A stretch of 64,000 nt of DNA, from positions 583,560 to 647,559 of the forward strand of contig JALHMJ010000001.1 in NCBI GenBank assembly GCA_022844105.1, given 5' to 3'. Position 1 is the stretch's first letter. The number at the start of each line of letters is the position of its first letter. Position numbers and translations under genes: made by a program. The notes under the pieces were generated by a model. That model did not search any database. It was not told where the DNA came from and was given only the letters and a program-made list of their open reading frames with translations. Source of the stretch: Hyphomicrobium sp. GTDB taxonomy: Bacteria; Pseudomonadota; Alphaproteobacteria; Rhizobiales; Hyphomicrobiaceae. Positions 18,397 to 26,418 of this stretch are shown piece by piece.

Positions 18397-18900
18397 TCAG
18401 GTTATGCGGCGCGATTTGGTGGCGAGACGGGCCGCCACGTCGGGCGATACGAAGGGCGAGGGGTCGCCGCCCATCACGGCCACTGCCCGGACCAGGTTGG
18501 CCGCGATGTGGCGGACATGGGGGGAGGCGGCGACAAATACGGTCTCGATCTCGCCGGCCATTTCGCCGTTCATGCCGGCCATCTGCATTTCGTAATCGAA
18601 GTCGGTGCCGTCGCGGAGCCCACGGAAAATGATCGTCGCGCCGTGGGTGCGTGCGGCTTCGACCGCGAGGCCTTGGAAGATCACGATCGTGATCTTGGTG
18701 CCGGTGCGCTCGGTGATGGTTTTCGTTTCTGATCGCAGCATCCCAACCCGCTCGTCGGCGGTGAACAGAGGTTCCTTGCCGGGGTTGGTGCCGATGCCGA
18801 TGACCAGCGTATCGACGAGCCGGCAGGCGCGTGCGATCACGTCCGTGTGGCCGTGGGTCACGGGGTCAAAGGAACCGGAATAAAAGCCGATACGGGTCAT
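18397..18900 (-). CDS. coaD: phosphopantetheine adenylyltransferase
   Basis: CoaD joins ATP and 4'-phosphopantetheine to give dephospho-CoA, the fourth step of coenzyme A synthesis. The 167-residue product has the nucleotidyltransferase motif GSFDPVTHGHTDVI near the N-terminus and the signature IIFRGLRDGTDFDYEMQMAGMN. ATG start at 18900. It lies upstream of the two cyclophilin genes on the same strand, as in many Alphaproteobacteria, but is separated from gyrA here by about 2.5 kb of other genes. Confidence 0.96.
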   Translation of the reverse strand: MTRIGFYSGSFDPVTHGHTDVIARACRLVDTLVIGIGTNPGKEPLFTADERVGMLRSETKTITERTGTKITIVIFQGLAVEAARTHGATIIFRGLRDGTDFDYEMQMAGMNGEMAGEIETVFVAASPHVRHIAANLVRAVAVMGGDPSPFVSPDVAARLATKSRRIT

Positions 18901-19080
18901 GGATGAGCACCGGGGTCCTCAATGGCAATAGCCGGACGAGACTTAGACCACGGCTCGCCCCGGCGGAAGCATTCTGTCTCGAAACAGTGAAGCCGTCTGT
19001 GAACAGCGGCGCCCTATTCTTGCCGGATGGTCTGACGCATGCCAAGGGCGTGCTCGAAATTGTCAATTTGGAGGTTCGTC

Positions 19081-19497
19081 ATGTCGTCGCGCAATCAACA
19101 GACCCTGTCCGGCTTGTTTGCCGTGATCGGGCTCCTCGCGCCCGGTGCGGCGCAGGCCGGGGAAGCAATCCCGAACCTCGTCGGGACGTGGAGCGGCAAG
19201 GTCAACACCATCTCGGAACAGAAGGGCCTGAAAACCCGCGAGCGGACGATCCAGATCACCGAACAGACCGACCGCCGGTTCCGCGGGTTTTTCACTTATG
19301 AGGACGGCCGCAAGGATTTCTTTGGCGTTGTCTACCCCGACAACACGTCCTTCACTTGGGTCTCGCCCACCAGCAAGGGTTACAACCATGGTCGCATCCT
19401 GGGACCCGACAAGATCAGTGCGTGCTACGTCGAGTCGGGTGCCGATGCGACGGCCGGGTGCGCCGAACTCAGCAAGGTGAGCGCGAAGCCCGAGTAG
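19081..19497 (+). CDS. small exported protein, unknown function
   Basis: About 138 residues from an ATG at 19081 with GGAGG six bases upstream. A signal peptide ends near GAAQAGEA. The mature part (about 110 residues) reads like a small beta-sandwich: LVGTWSGKVNTIS at its start, then FRGFFTYEDGRKDFFGVVYPDNTSFTWVSP, and two cysteines near the C-terminus (ISACYVE and TAGCAEL) that could pair in the periplasm. The LVGTWSG opening is seen in many lipocalin-like or DUF-type periplasmic proteins, but no specific family is recognised. Flanked by coaD (divergent) and the convergent ompW gene. Confidence 0.82.
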   Translation: MSSRNQQTLSGLFAVIGLLAPGAAQAGEAIPNLVGTWSGKVNTISEQKGLKTRERTIQITEQTDRRFRGFFTYEDGRKDFFGVVYPDNTSFTWVSPTSKGYNHGRILGPDKISACYVESGADATAGCAELSKVSAKPE

Positions 19498-19530
19498 AAC
19501 CGCCAAGAGCCTGGCATCCCCCAGCACCAG

Positions 19531-19563
19531 CGAAAAAGGCCCGCTCGTTGCAGCAGGCCTTTC
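19531..19563. terminator. bidirectional terminator between exported protein and ompW
   Basis: AAAGGCC at the left pairs with GGCCTTT at the right across a loop of about 15 nt. The minus-strand reading continues with TTTTTCGC and the plus-strand reading with TTTCTCG. It serves two convergent genes. Confidence 0.5.
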
Positions 19564-19586
19564 TCGAATTTCAGTCTAAACTGGAC

Positions 19587-20291
19587 TTACTTCAACGGTG
19601 CCTCGGCATGGCGCGAACCAAACACATCGGAGAGATTGAAGCGGTAGCCCAGACCGACGGAGAAGATCCACGGGTCAATATCCAAATCGTAGGATTCTGC
19701 TCCGTTGATCGACAGCGTGTGCTCGATCCACGTCTTCTTCACGTCGGCGTTCAAGTACCACCCTTGTCCCACTTCGATGTCCACGCCAGCCTGCAGCGTG
19801 AAGCCGAGCGCGTCGTCAACCTCGATGTCGGCACCGGAAAGGATACCTGCGCCGTCCTCACTGAAGGGCGCAATATACTGGATGCCTGCGCCAACATACG
19901 GTTTGAAACCACCCATGCTGTCGAAGTGATATTGCAGCGTCAGAGCCGGCGGGAACACCCAAAGGTCGGCAACGTGACCCAATGTTGAGTGCTCGGCCTC
20001 AAGATTGGCAAAGCAGCAGAAAAGTTCGAGGGCCAAGTTCTTGTTCAAGAAGTAGGTCAAAGTCAGCGTCGGGATGAACTCGTCGTCCAATTCAACATTG
20101 CCGCCCGCAGGACTATCAGGGAGCACGGTGCTTTCGTCGTTGAAGTTGACATAGGTCCCTTGGACGCGAACCAGGAAATCGCCGCCGTAATCGCCAGCCC
20201 GTGCCGGCTGCGCCGTCGTCGCCAGCGACCCGGCAATTAGAACCCCCGCGACCAACGCCGCGAAACCCGATCCCAACTTCAGCATCGTCAT
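19587..20291 (-). CDS. ompW: OmpW-family outer-membrane protein
   Basis: A 234-residue eight-stranded barrel of the OmpW family, monomeric outer-membrane proteins with a hydrophobic channel. A signal peptide (to about residue 32, AQPARAGD) precedes the barrel. Recognisable blocks are FIPTLTLTYFLNKNLALELF, LWVFPPALTLQYHF, GFKPYVGAGIQYIAPF and the terminal strand WIFSVGLGYRFNL. The C-terminus has a further 14 residues after this strand. Divergent from a Crp/Fnr-type regulator with two FNR-like palindromes in between; OmpW genes in other bacteria are often oxygen-regulated. Confidence 0.93.
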   Translation of the reverse strand: MTMLKLGSGFAALVAGVLIAGSLATTAQPARAGDYGGDFLVRVQGTYVNFNDESTVLPDSPAGGNVELDDEFIPTLTLTYFLNKNLALELFCCFANLEAEHSTLGHVADLWVFPPALTLQYHFDSMGGFKPYVGAGIQYIAPFSEDGAGILSGADIEVDDALGFTLQAGVDIEVGQGWYLNADVKKTWIEHTLSINGAESYDLDIDPWIFSVGLGYRFNLSDVFGSRHAEAPLK

Positions 20292-20398
20292 TCCCCCCTG
20301 TCCAATCGGCCCCCGCCTTGCATCGCGGGGACCGGTGATCTCCCTTTCATTGAATAAATGCGCCGTTAGATTCTCCCAGCGCGGCCGCGCCGCCGCGG

Positions 20399-20412
20399 CT
20401 GACCGAGATCAG
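20399..20412. promoter_or_regulatory. degenerate FNR/FixK-like box
   Basis: CTGACCGAGATCAG matches the pattern TTGAT-N4-ATCAA in its inner half-site bases (TGAC and ATCA) but has C and G at the outermost positions. It lies 47 bases from the stronger box and 108 bases upstream of the ompW start. Confidence 0.4.
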
Positions 20413-20459
20413 CGGTTTGGCGGTCACAGGTCCGGTGTTGCACGAGTGTCACGTGATCC

Positions 20460-20473
20460 TTGACGTAGATCAA
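20460..20473. promoter_or_regulatory. FNR/FixK-like box
   Basis: TTGACGTAGATCAA is one base from the FNR/FixK/Anr consensus TTGAT-N4-ATCAA and is a near-perfect palindrome. It sits 169 bases upstream of ompW and 148 bases upstream of the Crp/Fnr regulator, so it could serve either. The regulator itself could bind here, which would be autoregulation. Confidence 0.6.
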
Positions 20474-20620
20474 ATGATCGCCAGCCATTGCACCGAGGCG
20501 GCGCGTTCATCGCGTCGCACCCTCCTGAAGCTTGATGTTCGTCAAGGCTGCGGCTTGGCGAAGCGCACACCGTCATCGAATAACGGGCGCACTTGCCCAA
20601 GAACGATGATCGGACATGCT

Positions 20621-21385
20621 ATGACACTCAGGGATCGCGAGCGGTCACACAATGGCGCGCAAGCACCCGGCACAGCGCCGCCGATGGCATCTGCGCCCGG
20701 GGCCTTCCTCAGCCGCTTGGTGACGCTCGATACGCAAGCCACGCCACTCAAATTGCGGCTGCGGCAGCGCATCGCGTTGGCGGCGGCGCACGATGACCTG
20801 CTTTTCGCGGTGCAGTCTGGCGTCGTGGCAACCCGCGCCGCGATGGCTGGCAGCGAGACCGGCGTCATCACTCTCTTCTTTCCAGGAGACGTGATCAGCG
20901 CCGGCTCCGTGCCCTGTTTCTCGGAGCGCACGATCATCGCGGCGACGGCCAGCGATGTCCTGCGTTTCAAGTCAAAGTCACTCATTTCGCTGCTGGCCGA
21001 CGATGTCGACCTCCTCGCCGCCTACGATCGACAGCGAGACAGGCAGGCGGCCCGTGCGGCCATTCATGCTGCGGGACTTGCCACGCTCGAGGGATCACAA
21101 CGGCTGGCCGCTTTTCTGATCGAGATGGCGCTCGAAATCGGCGTGCCCGCGGGCCACTCCGTCACCATCGAGCTGCCGTTGACGCGGACTGAAATCGCCC
21201 AGCATCTCGCGCTAAATGCCGATACGCTGTCGCGCATGATGTCGCGCTTCAAGGCCAATAATCTCGTCAGTCAGAGAGGCCGGCATCACATCACATTGAA
21301 AAACTGGCGGGCGTTGGCCGACATGTGCCAGCTGACGCCGGCACTCATTGCGGTCGAACGCAACCGGGCGTCACCGCTGTCCTGA
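20621..21385 (+). CDS. Crp/Fnr-family transcription regulator
   Basis: About 254 residues from the ATG at 20621 (MTLRDRERSHNG). It has a cyclic-nucleotide-binding-like N-terminal domain with a PGD motif (TLFFPGDVISAG) and a C-terminal winged helix: LPLTRTEIAQHLALNADTLSRMM. The recognition helix DTLSR differs from the ETVSR of FNR and FixK by conservative changes, so it may read similar TTGA half-sites. There is no N-terminal four-cysteine cluster, so it is not a direct oxygen-sensing FNR; FixK-like or DNR-like activity is more likely. Divergent from ompW with FNR-like boxes between. Confidence 0.9.
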   Translation: MTLRDRERSHNGAQAPGTAPPMASAPGAFLSRLVTLDTQATPLKLRLRQRIALAAAHDDLLFAVQSGVVATRAAMAGSETGVITLFFPGDVISAGSVPCFSERTIIAATASDVLRFKSKSLISLLADDVDLLAAYDRQRDRQAARAAIHAAGLATLEGSQRLAAFLIEMALEIGVPAGHSVTIELPLTRTEIAQHLALNADTLSRMMSRFKANNLVSQRGRHHITLKNWRALADMCQLTPALIAVERNRASPLS

Positions 21386-21418
21386 GGTTCATTGCCTGAA
21401 CGAGGGTCGCCGGCCCGG

Positions 21419-24190
21419 TCAACTTTCCGAACCGGCCTCGTCGTCGTCGCTGTCGACATCCACTGGTTCTGTGATGCATTCGACCGATACGACGCTTTCA
21501 TCGGCATCCGTCTTGAAAATGCGCACGCCTTGCGTGTTGCGGCCGGCGATGCGCACGTCATCGACCGGACAACGAATCAACTGCCCGCCGTCCGTGACGA
21601 GCATGATCTGATCGGAGTTCTCGACCGGGAATGACGCGACGATGTCGCCGTTGCGATCGTTGACGACCATCGCGACGATGCCCTTGCCGCCACGGCCGGA
21701 CGTGCGGAACTCATATGACGACGTTCGCTTGCCGAAGCCGCGCTCCGAGATGGTCAGCACGAACTGCTCGCGAGCGCCCAGTTCCACATAGCGTTCGGGG
21801 GTCAATTCGGCGCCTTCGTCTGCGCCCTCCTCCACTTCGGGCTCTGCCCCGGTGGTTTCCGCTTCCTCGTCGCCGATGGCGCGGCGCATTGCGGCGGCCT
21901 GCTTGAGGTAGGCCGTCCGTTCGGCCGGCGAAGCATCGACGTGAGACAGGATGGCCATCGAGATGACTTCGTCGCCATCTTCGAGGCGAATGCCGCGCAC
22001 GCCGTCGCTGTCGCGTCCCTTGAACAGGCGGACCTCCTCGCCAATGAGGAAGCGGATGCATTGGCCCCGGGCCGTGGTCAGCAGCACGTTATCGGTCGGA
22101 CGCGCAATGGCGACCGACACGATGCGATCGCCGCCACCCCAGGCCGGGTCGAGCTTCATTGCGATCTTGCCGTTGCGATTGATGTTCTCGAAATCGGACA
22201 GCGCGTTGCGCCGGATATTGCCGGAGCGGGTGGCAAATACGAGTTCGAGTGAGCCCCACGTGCTGTTGTCTTCGGGCAGGAGAAGAATGGAGGTGATGAC
22301 CTCGCCCGGCTCCAGCGGCAGGAGATTGACCAGCGCTTTGCCCAGCGATTGGGGCGTCGCTGCAGGCAAGCGCCAGACCTTCATGCGATAGCACATGCCG
22401 CGCGACGAGAAAAACAGCACGGGCGTGTGCGTCGACGTCACGAACATCTGCGTGACGAAGTCCTCGTCGCGCGTCGCCATGCCGGAGCGGCCCTTGCCGC
22501 CGCGCCGCTGTGCGCGATAGGTCGAAAGAGGTACGCGCTTGATATAGCCCTTGTGGCTGACGGTGACGACGACGTCCTCGCGCTGGATGAGGTCTTCGTC
22601 TTCGACCTCACCCTCAATGTCCATGATCTCGGTCTTTCGCGGCGTCGCGAATTCGGCCTTGATGGTGGATAGCTCGGTGCGAATGATGTCGAAGATGCGG
22701 GCCCGCGACGAGAGAATTTCCAGGTAATCCTTGATCTCGAGTGCGAGCTTTTGCAATTCGTCGCCGATTTCATCCCGACCCAGCGCGGTCAGGCGGGCGA
22801 GGCGTAGGTCGAGGATCGCCTTGGCCTGCTCTTCCGACAGGCGATAGCTGTCGTCAGGGTTCAGGCGGTGGCGCGGATCGGCAATAAGCTCAATGAGCGG
22901 CGCCATATCCTTGGCGGGCCAGTCGCGCGCCATCAGCTGCTCTTTGGCTTCGGCCGGTGACGGCGCGTGGCGAATGACCCTGATGACTTCGTCGATATTG
23001 GCGACGGCTATTGCGAGGCCGACGAGGACGTGAGCCCGGTCGCGGGCCTTGTGCAAAAGGAACTTCGTGCGCCGCGTGACCACTTCCTGGCGGAAGTTGG
23101 TGAAGGCGTCGATCATGTCCTTCAGATTCATCTGCTCGGGTCGGCCGCCGTTCAACGCGATCATGTTGGCGCCGAACGTGGTCTGGAGGTCCGAGTACCG
23201 CCACAGCTGGTTCAGCACGACATCAGCGATGGCGTCGCGCTTCAATTCGATAACGATGCGCATACCCTCGCGGTTCGATTCATCCCACAGGTCCGCGATG
23301 CCTTCGACACGCTTGTCGCGCACGAGATCGGCGATCTTTTCGATCAACGTCTTCTTGTTGACCTGGTAGGGAATGGCCGTGACGACGAGCGCCTCACGGT
23401 CCTTGCGCACATTCTCCGTGTGCACCTTGGCCCGCATGATGATCGAGCCGCGGCCCTTGTGGTAGGCCGAGAGAATGCCGCCGCGGCCAAGGATCATGCC
23501 GCCGGTCGGGAAATCCGGCCCGGGAACGATCTGGCATAATTCGTCGATCGTGATTTCTGGATTGTCGAGGTGGGCGAGGCAGGCGTCGATCACCTCGCCC
23601 AGGTTGTGCGGCGGTATGTTCGTGGCCATGCCGACGGCGATGCCGCCCGCGCCGTTGACCAGGAGGTTGGGAAATTTGGCCGGCAGAACGGATGGTTCGA
23701 GCAAGCGATCGTCGTAGTTGGGTTTGAAGTCGACCGTATCCCTGTCGAGATCGTCGAGCAGCATCATGGCGACCTTGGCGAGGCGGCTTTCCGTGTAGCG
23801 TTCGGCGGCAGGAGGGTCGCCGTCGACAGAGCCGAAATTGCCCTGCCCGTCGACGAGGGGCACGCGCATGGAGAAGTCCTGCGCGAGACGCACGAGAGCA
23901 TCGTAAATGGCGAGGTTGCCGTGAGGATGGAAATCACCCATGACCTCGCCAACGACCTTGGCCGACTTGATGTGCTTCTTGGTGGGCTCAAGGCCCAGAC
24001 GGTTCATGGCGTAGAGGATCCGCCGATGCACCGGCTTCAGGCCGTCGCGCACGTCGGGCAGCGCGCGCGAGATGATCACGCTCATCGCGTACTCGAGGTA
24101 CGAGCGCTTCATCTCGTCGACCATCTGCACGGGGCGAATGTCGCTGGGTCCCTCGTTGCCGGAGGCTTTGTCGTCGCGGTTATCTGCCAA
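21419..24190 (-). CDS. gyrA: DNA gyrase subunit A
   Basis: The breakage-reunion subunit of gyrase. A TTG at 24190 ([14 protein letters not shown]) is preferred as start, giving 923 residues and matching the family N-terminus before [23 protein letters not shown]. An upstream in-frame extension to 24334 looks non-coding. The catalytic tyrosine is Y132 in [12 protein letters not shown]. The C-terminal domain has the GyrA-box region [10 protein letters not shown] and an acidic tail ([13 protein letters not shown]). In the quinolone-resistance-determining region, HGNLAIYD replaces the E. coli HGDSAVYD, placing Leu at the Ser83 position. The protein is otherwise normal. Confidence 0.97.
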   Translation of the reverse strand: MADNRDDKASGNEGPSDIRPVQMVDEMKRSYLEYAMSVIISRALPDVRDGLKPVHRRILYAMNRLGLEPTKKHIKSAKVVGEVMGDFHPHGNLAIYDALVRLAQDFSMRVPLVDGQGNFGSVDGDPPAAERYTESRLAKVAMMLLDDLDRDTVDFKPNYDDRLLEPSVLPAKFPNLLVNGAGGIAVGMATNIPPHNLGEVIDACLAHLDNPEITIDELCQIVPGPDFPTGGMILGRGGILSAYHKGRGSIIMRAKVHTENVRKDREALVVTAIPYQVNKKTLIEKIADLVRDKRVEGIADLWDESNREGMRIVIELKRDAIADVVLNQLWRYSDLQTTFGANMIALNGGRPEQMNLKDMIDAFTNFRQEVVTRRTKFLLHKARDRAHVLVGLAIAVANIDEVIRVIRHAPSPAEAKEQLMARDWPAKDMAPLIELIADPRHRLNPDDSYRLSEEQAKAILDLRLARLTALGRDEIGDELQKLALEIKDYLEILSSRARIFDIIRTELSTIKAEFATPRKTEIMDIEGEVEDEDLIQREDVVVTVSHKGYIKRVPLSTYRAQRRGGKGRSGMATRDEDFVTQMFVTSTHTPVLFFSSRGMCYRMKVWRLPAATPQSLGKALVNLLPLEPGEVITSILLLPEDNSTWGSLELVFATRSGNIRRNALSDFENINRNGKIAMKLDPAWGGGDRIVSVAIARPTDNVLLTTARGQCIRFLIGEEVRLFKGRDSDGVRGIRLEDGDEVISMAILSHVDASPAERTAYLKQAAAMRRAIGDEEAETTGAEPEVEEGADEGAELTPERYVELGAREQFVLTISERGFGKRTSSYEFRTSGRGGKGIVAMVVNDRNGDIVASFPVENSDQIMLVTDGGQLIRCPVDDVRIAGRNTQGVRIFKTDADESVVSVECITEPVDVDSDDDEAGSES

Positions 24191-24526
24191 GCGGATCCTG
24201 ATCCTTGTGGCGCGGCCGCTCGCATGTCGAACCGCGGATAGAGTGTGTTGTGCTTGTCCTAGCCCGGCCGGGCCAAAGGGGCAACCGCGCGTGATGCCGC
24301 CGCAGCCGGTTCTCCCCAACGTCGGGCGGAGCAATTTCTTAGACAGAATTGGGACTTAGGCTTTGCCGCCATAGAAAATGACTGAGCCACGCGCTGGCGA
24401 CTTGCTCCCGACACACTCCGGCACTATCTGCAGGCCAATCGTCAACGGCCCTTAGCGGTCTCGTTTCGCGTGGCGACGCCGTCCGTTCATGTGAAGGGCG
24501 GCCATATCTCAAAGGGTGTCAAACTT

Positions 24527-25207
24527 ATGAAAAAGATCATCTGCGGTGCCGCCGCGTTCGCCCTCCTCGCGACCGCCGCGGTCGCTGAACCCGCCGCACC
24601 GGGCAGCGTCTTCATCAAGAGCCAGACGGCTGATGAATACCTGGCCAAGGATCATCTCATCGGTATCAAGGTTAAGGGGCCGGACGGGACGATCATCGGC
24701 GACGTCGAGGATTTGATTGTCACCGACGGCAACACGGTGGTTGGCATTGTGATGGGCACCGGCGGGTTTTTCAGCGTGGGCGAGAAGAAGGTCGGCGTGC
24801 AGCTCTCCGCCCTGAAATTCGAAGAAACGGCCGGGGTTCTCTCGGTCACGCTGCCGGAGGCGACCAAAGCAGCGATCGACGCAGCGCCGGCTTTTGAACG
24901 CGCGCAGCCGAAGAAATCGCTTCTTGAGCGCGCCAAAGAAAAGGCGATCGAGTTGAGGGACAAGACCACGACGTCGACGCAGGACGCGGTGGAAAAAGCC
25001 AAACCCGCGCTTGAAGAGGCCAAGCAGAAGGCTGCTGAGGCTTACGAAAAGGCCAAGGAAGCTGCGACACCGGCTTACGAGAAAGCCAAGGAAGCCGTGC
25101 AGGGTGCGGTCGATGCCGCCAAGCCTGCCGAAACTCCGGCACCGGCAACGCCTGCTCCCGCTCCGGCAGCTCCGGCAACGCCTGCTCCGGCTCCGGCCAC
25201 GCCTTAA
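24527..25207 (+). CDS. exported PRC-barrel protein with Lys/Ala-rich helical repeats
   Basis: About 226 residues from the ATG at 24527. A signal peptide (MKKIICGAAAFALLATAAVA) is followed by a PRC-barrel domain (residues about 40-115; HLIGIKVKGPDGTIIGDVEDLIV and GVLSVTLPEA). Then comes a highly charged helical region with imperfect 11-residue repeats (EEAKQKAAEAY, EKAKEAATPAY, EKAKEAVQGAV) resembling LEA-type repeats. The tail is Pro/Ala-rich (about 30 residues). PRC barrels occur in photosynthetic reaction-centre H subunit and RimM; exported ones are common in Alphaproteobacteria with unknown roles. A strong terminator follows. Confidence 0.9.
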   Translation: MKKIICGAAAFALLATAAVAEPAAPGSVFIKSQTADEYLAKDHLIGIKVKGPDGTIIGDVEDLIVTDGNTVVGIVMGTGGFFSVGEKKVGVQLSALKFEETAGVLSVTLPEATKAAIDAAPAFERAQPKKSLLERAKEKAIELRDKTTTSTQDAVEKAKPALEEAKQKAAEAYEKAKEAATPAYEKAKEAVQGAVDAAKPAETPAPATPAPAPAAPATPAPAPATP

Positions 25208-25231
25208 CTGCTGTCGTCGCATAACAGAGAA

Positions 25232-25268
25232 AAGCCCCGTTGCATTGCTGCAGCGGGGCTCTTTGTTT
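25232..25268 (+). terminator. terminator of the PRC-barrel gene
   Basis: AGCCCCG and CGGGGCT form the stem around TTGCATTGCTGCAG, preceded by AAA and followed by CTTTGTTT. It begins 25 bases after the stop. A good Rho-independent candidate. Confidence 0.8.
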
Positions 25269-25291
25269 GGCGCCATCCGAGATTTTTCTTG

Positions 25292-25636
25292 GCGCCATCC
25301 GACTCCGCTGACGCGGAGCCGGCCGGATGGCGCAAGGGTCCTAATGGCGCCATCCGATTCCGCTGGAGACATTTGGGGTCAGAAATTTGGGGTCAGACCC
25401 CAAGTAAATGGGGTCTGACCCCGGTTTTAATTTGTTTTGCGCCATCCAACTCGGCTGACGCGGAGCCGGCCGGATGGCGCAAGGGTCCTAATGGCGCCAT
25501 CCGATTCCGCTGGAGACATTTGGGGTCAGACCCCAAGTAAATGGGGTCTGACCCCGGTTTGACCCCGGTTTTAATTGGCGCAAGGGTCGTAATGGCGCCA
25601 TCCGACTCCGCTGGTGCGGAGCCGGCCCGATGGCGC
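25292..25636. repeat. 147-bp tandem repeat of palindromic units (2 full copies and a partial)
   Basis: Three 42-nt hairpins lie at 25292-25333, 25439-25480 and 25595-25636, each with arms GCGCCATCCG and CGGATGGCGC (with small changes) and an inner CTCCGC/GCGGAG stem. After the first two, the same spacer follows: cgcaagggtc, a second GCGCCATCCGATTCCGC half-unit and gagacattt. Then comes a pair of mutually complementary 13-mers, GGGGTCAGACCCC and GGGGTCTGACCCC, separated by AAGTAAAT (25389-25422 and 25522-25555). Copy 1 has an extra 13-base partial duplication of tttggggtcagaa. The period is 147, then about 156 bases. It looks like a REP/BIME-like intergenic element amplified in tandem. Confidence 0.85.
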
Positions 25637-25643
25637 GGAAGAA

Positions 25644-26174
25644 TTAAAACGGGATTTCGTCGTCGAGGGATTTGTCGAAGGACTTGCCGCCCTTGGCGGC
25701 ACCGCCGCGCTTGGGTGCCGGCTCGGAGTAGCCGCCCGACGATCCCGACGCGCCCGAGCTGTAGCCGGCGTCACCCCCATATTCGACCTGACCGCTTTCA
25801 GCCATGCCGCCGGCGGCCCCGCGCGCGCCATCGAGCATGGTCAGCGTGCCGTTGAAACCTTGCAGAACGACCTCGGTCGAATACTTCTCGGCACCGGACT
25901 GATCGGTCCATTTGCGGGTCTGCAACTGGCCTTCAATGTAAAGCTTGGACCCTTTGCGGACGTATTGCTCGACGACCTTACACAGGTTGTCATTGAACAC
26001 GACAACCCGATGCCATTCGGTCTTTTCCTTGCGCTCGCCCGTCGCCTTGTCGCGCCAGCTTTCGCTGGTCGCCAACGACAGATTTGCGATCGCGCGTCCG
26101 TCTTGGGTGCGGCGGATTTCGGGGTCCTTGCCGACATTGCCGACGAGGATCACTTTGTTGACCGAACCGGCCAT
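25644..26174 (-). CDS. ssb: single-stranded DNA-binding protein
   Basis: The 176-residue SSB binds ssDNA during replication, repair and recombination. The N-terminal OB fold ([21 protein letters not shown] to about residue 110, with [11 protein letters not shown]) is followed by a Gly/Ser-rich flexible linker and the acidic tip DDEIPF that recruits partner proteins. ATG at 26174 with AAAGGAG upstream. A LexA-type box and promoter lie about 195-235 bases upstream. The gene ends 7 bases from a palindromic repeat block. It is near uvrA, as is common in Alphaproteobacteria, but not adjacent. Confidence 0.97.
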   Translation of the reverse strand: MAGSVNKVILVGNVGKDPEIRRTQDGRAIANLSLATSESWRDKATGERKEKTEWHRVVVFNDNLCKVVEQYVRKGSKLYIEGQLQTRKWTDQSGAEKYSTEVVLQGFNGTLTMLDGARGAAGGMAESGQVEYGGDAGYSSGASGSSGGYSEPAPKRGGAAKGGKSFDKSLDDEIPF

Positions 26175-26366
26175 GTGGAACTCCTTTTACTTTTGCGGCC
26201 TCGCTCGGCCGGCACTTTCAGTGTCACTATCGCCAGGGCGCTGGGCGGCCCCGGCTGCGGAATCGCGTTGCAGCAACTTAGCCCGTGGCCGGGGGCCACA
26301 CGTTATGCCTTCACCGGCTTGTCCACGGCTTTGATCAGGCTCGTGGCGATGCGAGCCGCTTGCATC

Positions 26367-26381
26367 GTTCCTTATTTGTTC
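26367..26381. promoter_or_regulatory. LexA (SOS) box upstream of ssb
   Basis: GTTCCTTATTTGTTC is an exact match to the alphaproteobacterial LexA operator GTTC-N7-GTTC. It abuts the -10 element of the candidate ssb promoter (26382-26410), so LexA bound here would block initiation. The box is 193 bases upstream of the ssb start. Confidence 0.7.
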
Positions 26382-26410
26382 ACACTATCGCGTCTTTTGG
26401 CACAGTGCAA
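26382..26410 (-). promoter_or_regulatory. candidate ssb promoter
   Basis: Reading the minus strand, TTGCAC (26405-26410) and TAGTGT (26382-26387) are separated by exactly 17 bases, a good sigma-70-type match. The transcript would start a few bases later, inside the LexA box, leaving a leader of roughly 200 bases before ssb. Confidence 0.55.
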
Positions 26411-26418
26411 CCGGCGGA

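Larger units (their letters stand above)
20292..20620. other. divergent control region between ompW and Crp/Fnr gene
   Basis: This 329-base gene-free stretch separates two divergent genes. It holds two FNR/FixK-like palindromes (20399-20412 and 20460-20473). Weak in-frame starts exist inside it for the regulator (as far back as 20417), but the translated sequence there is unlike the family. No clear -35/-10 pair was identified. Confidence 0.6.
25208..25643. other. gene-free region holding a terminator and palindromic tandem repeats
   Basis: No gene is supported in these 436 bases. The stretch contains the terminator of the PRC-barrel gene, three copies of a 42-nt cruciform and two copies of the GGGGTCAGACCCC double palindrome. 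The right-most hairpin ends 7 bases before the ssb stop codon and could end ssb transcription. Confidence 0.85.

Noticed and set aside
25292-25636. Possible CRISPR array
   Set aside because: Units are 147-156 bp, palindromic and with conserved rather than unique spacers; no cas genes.
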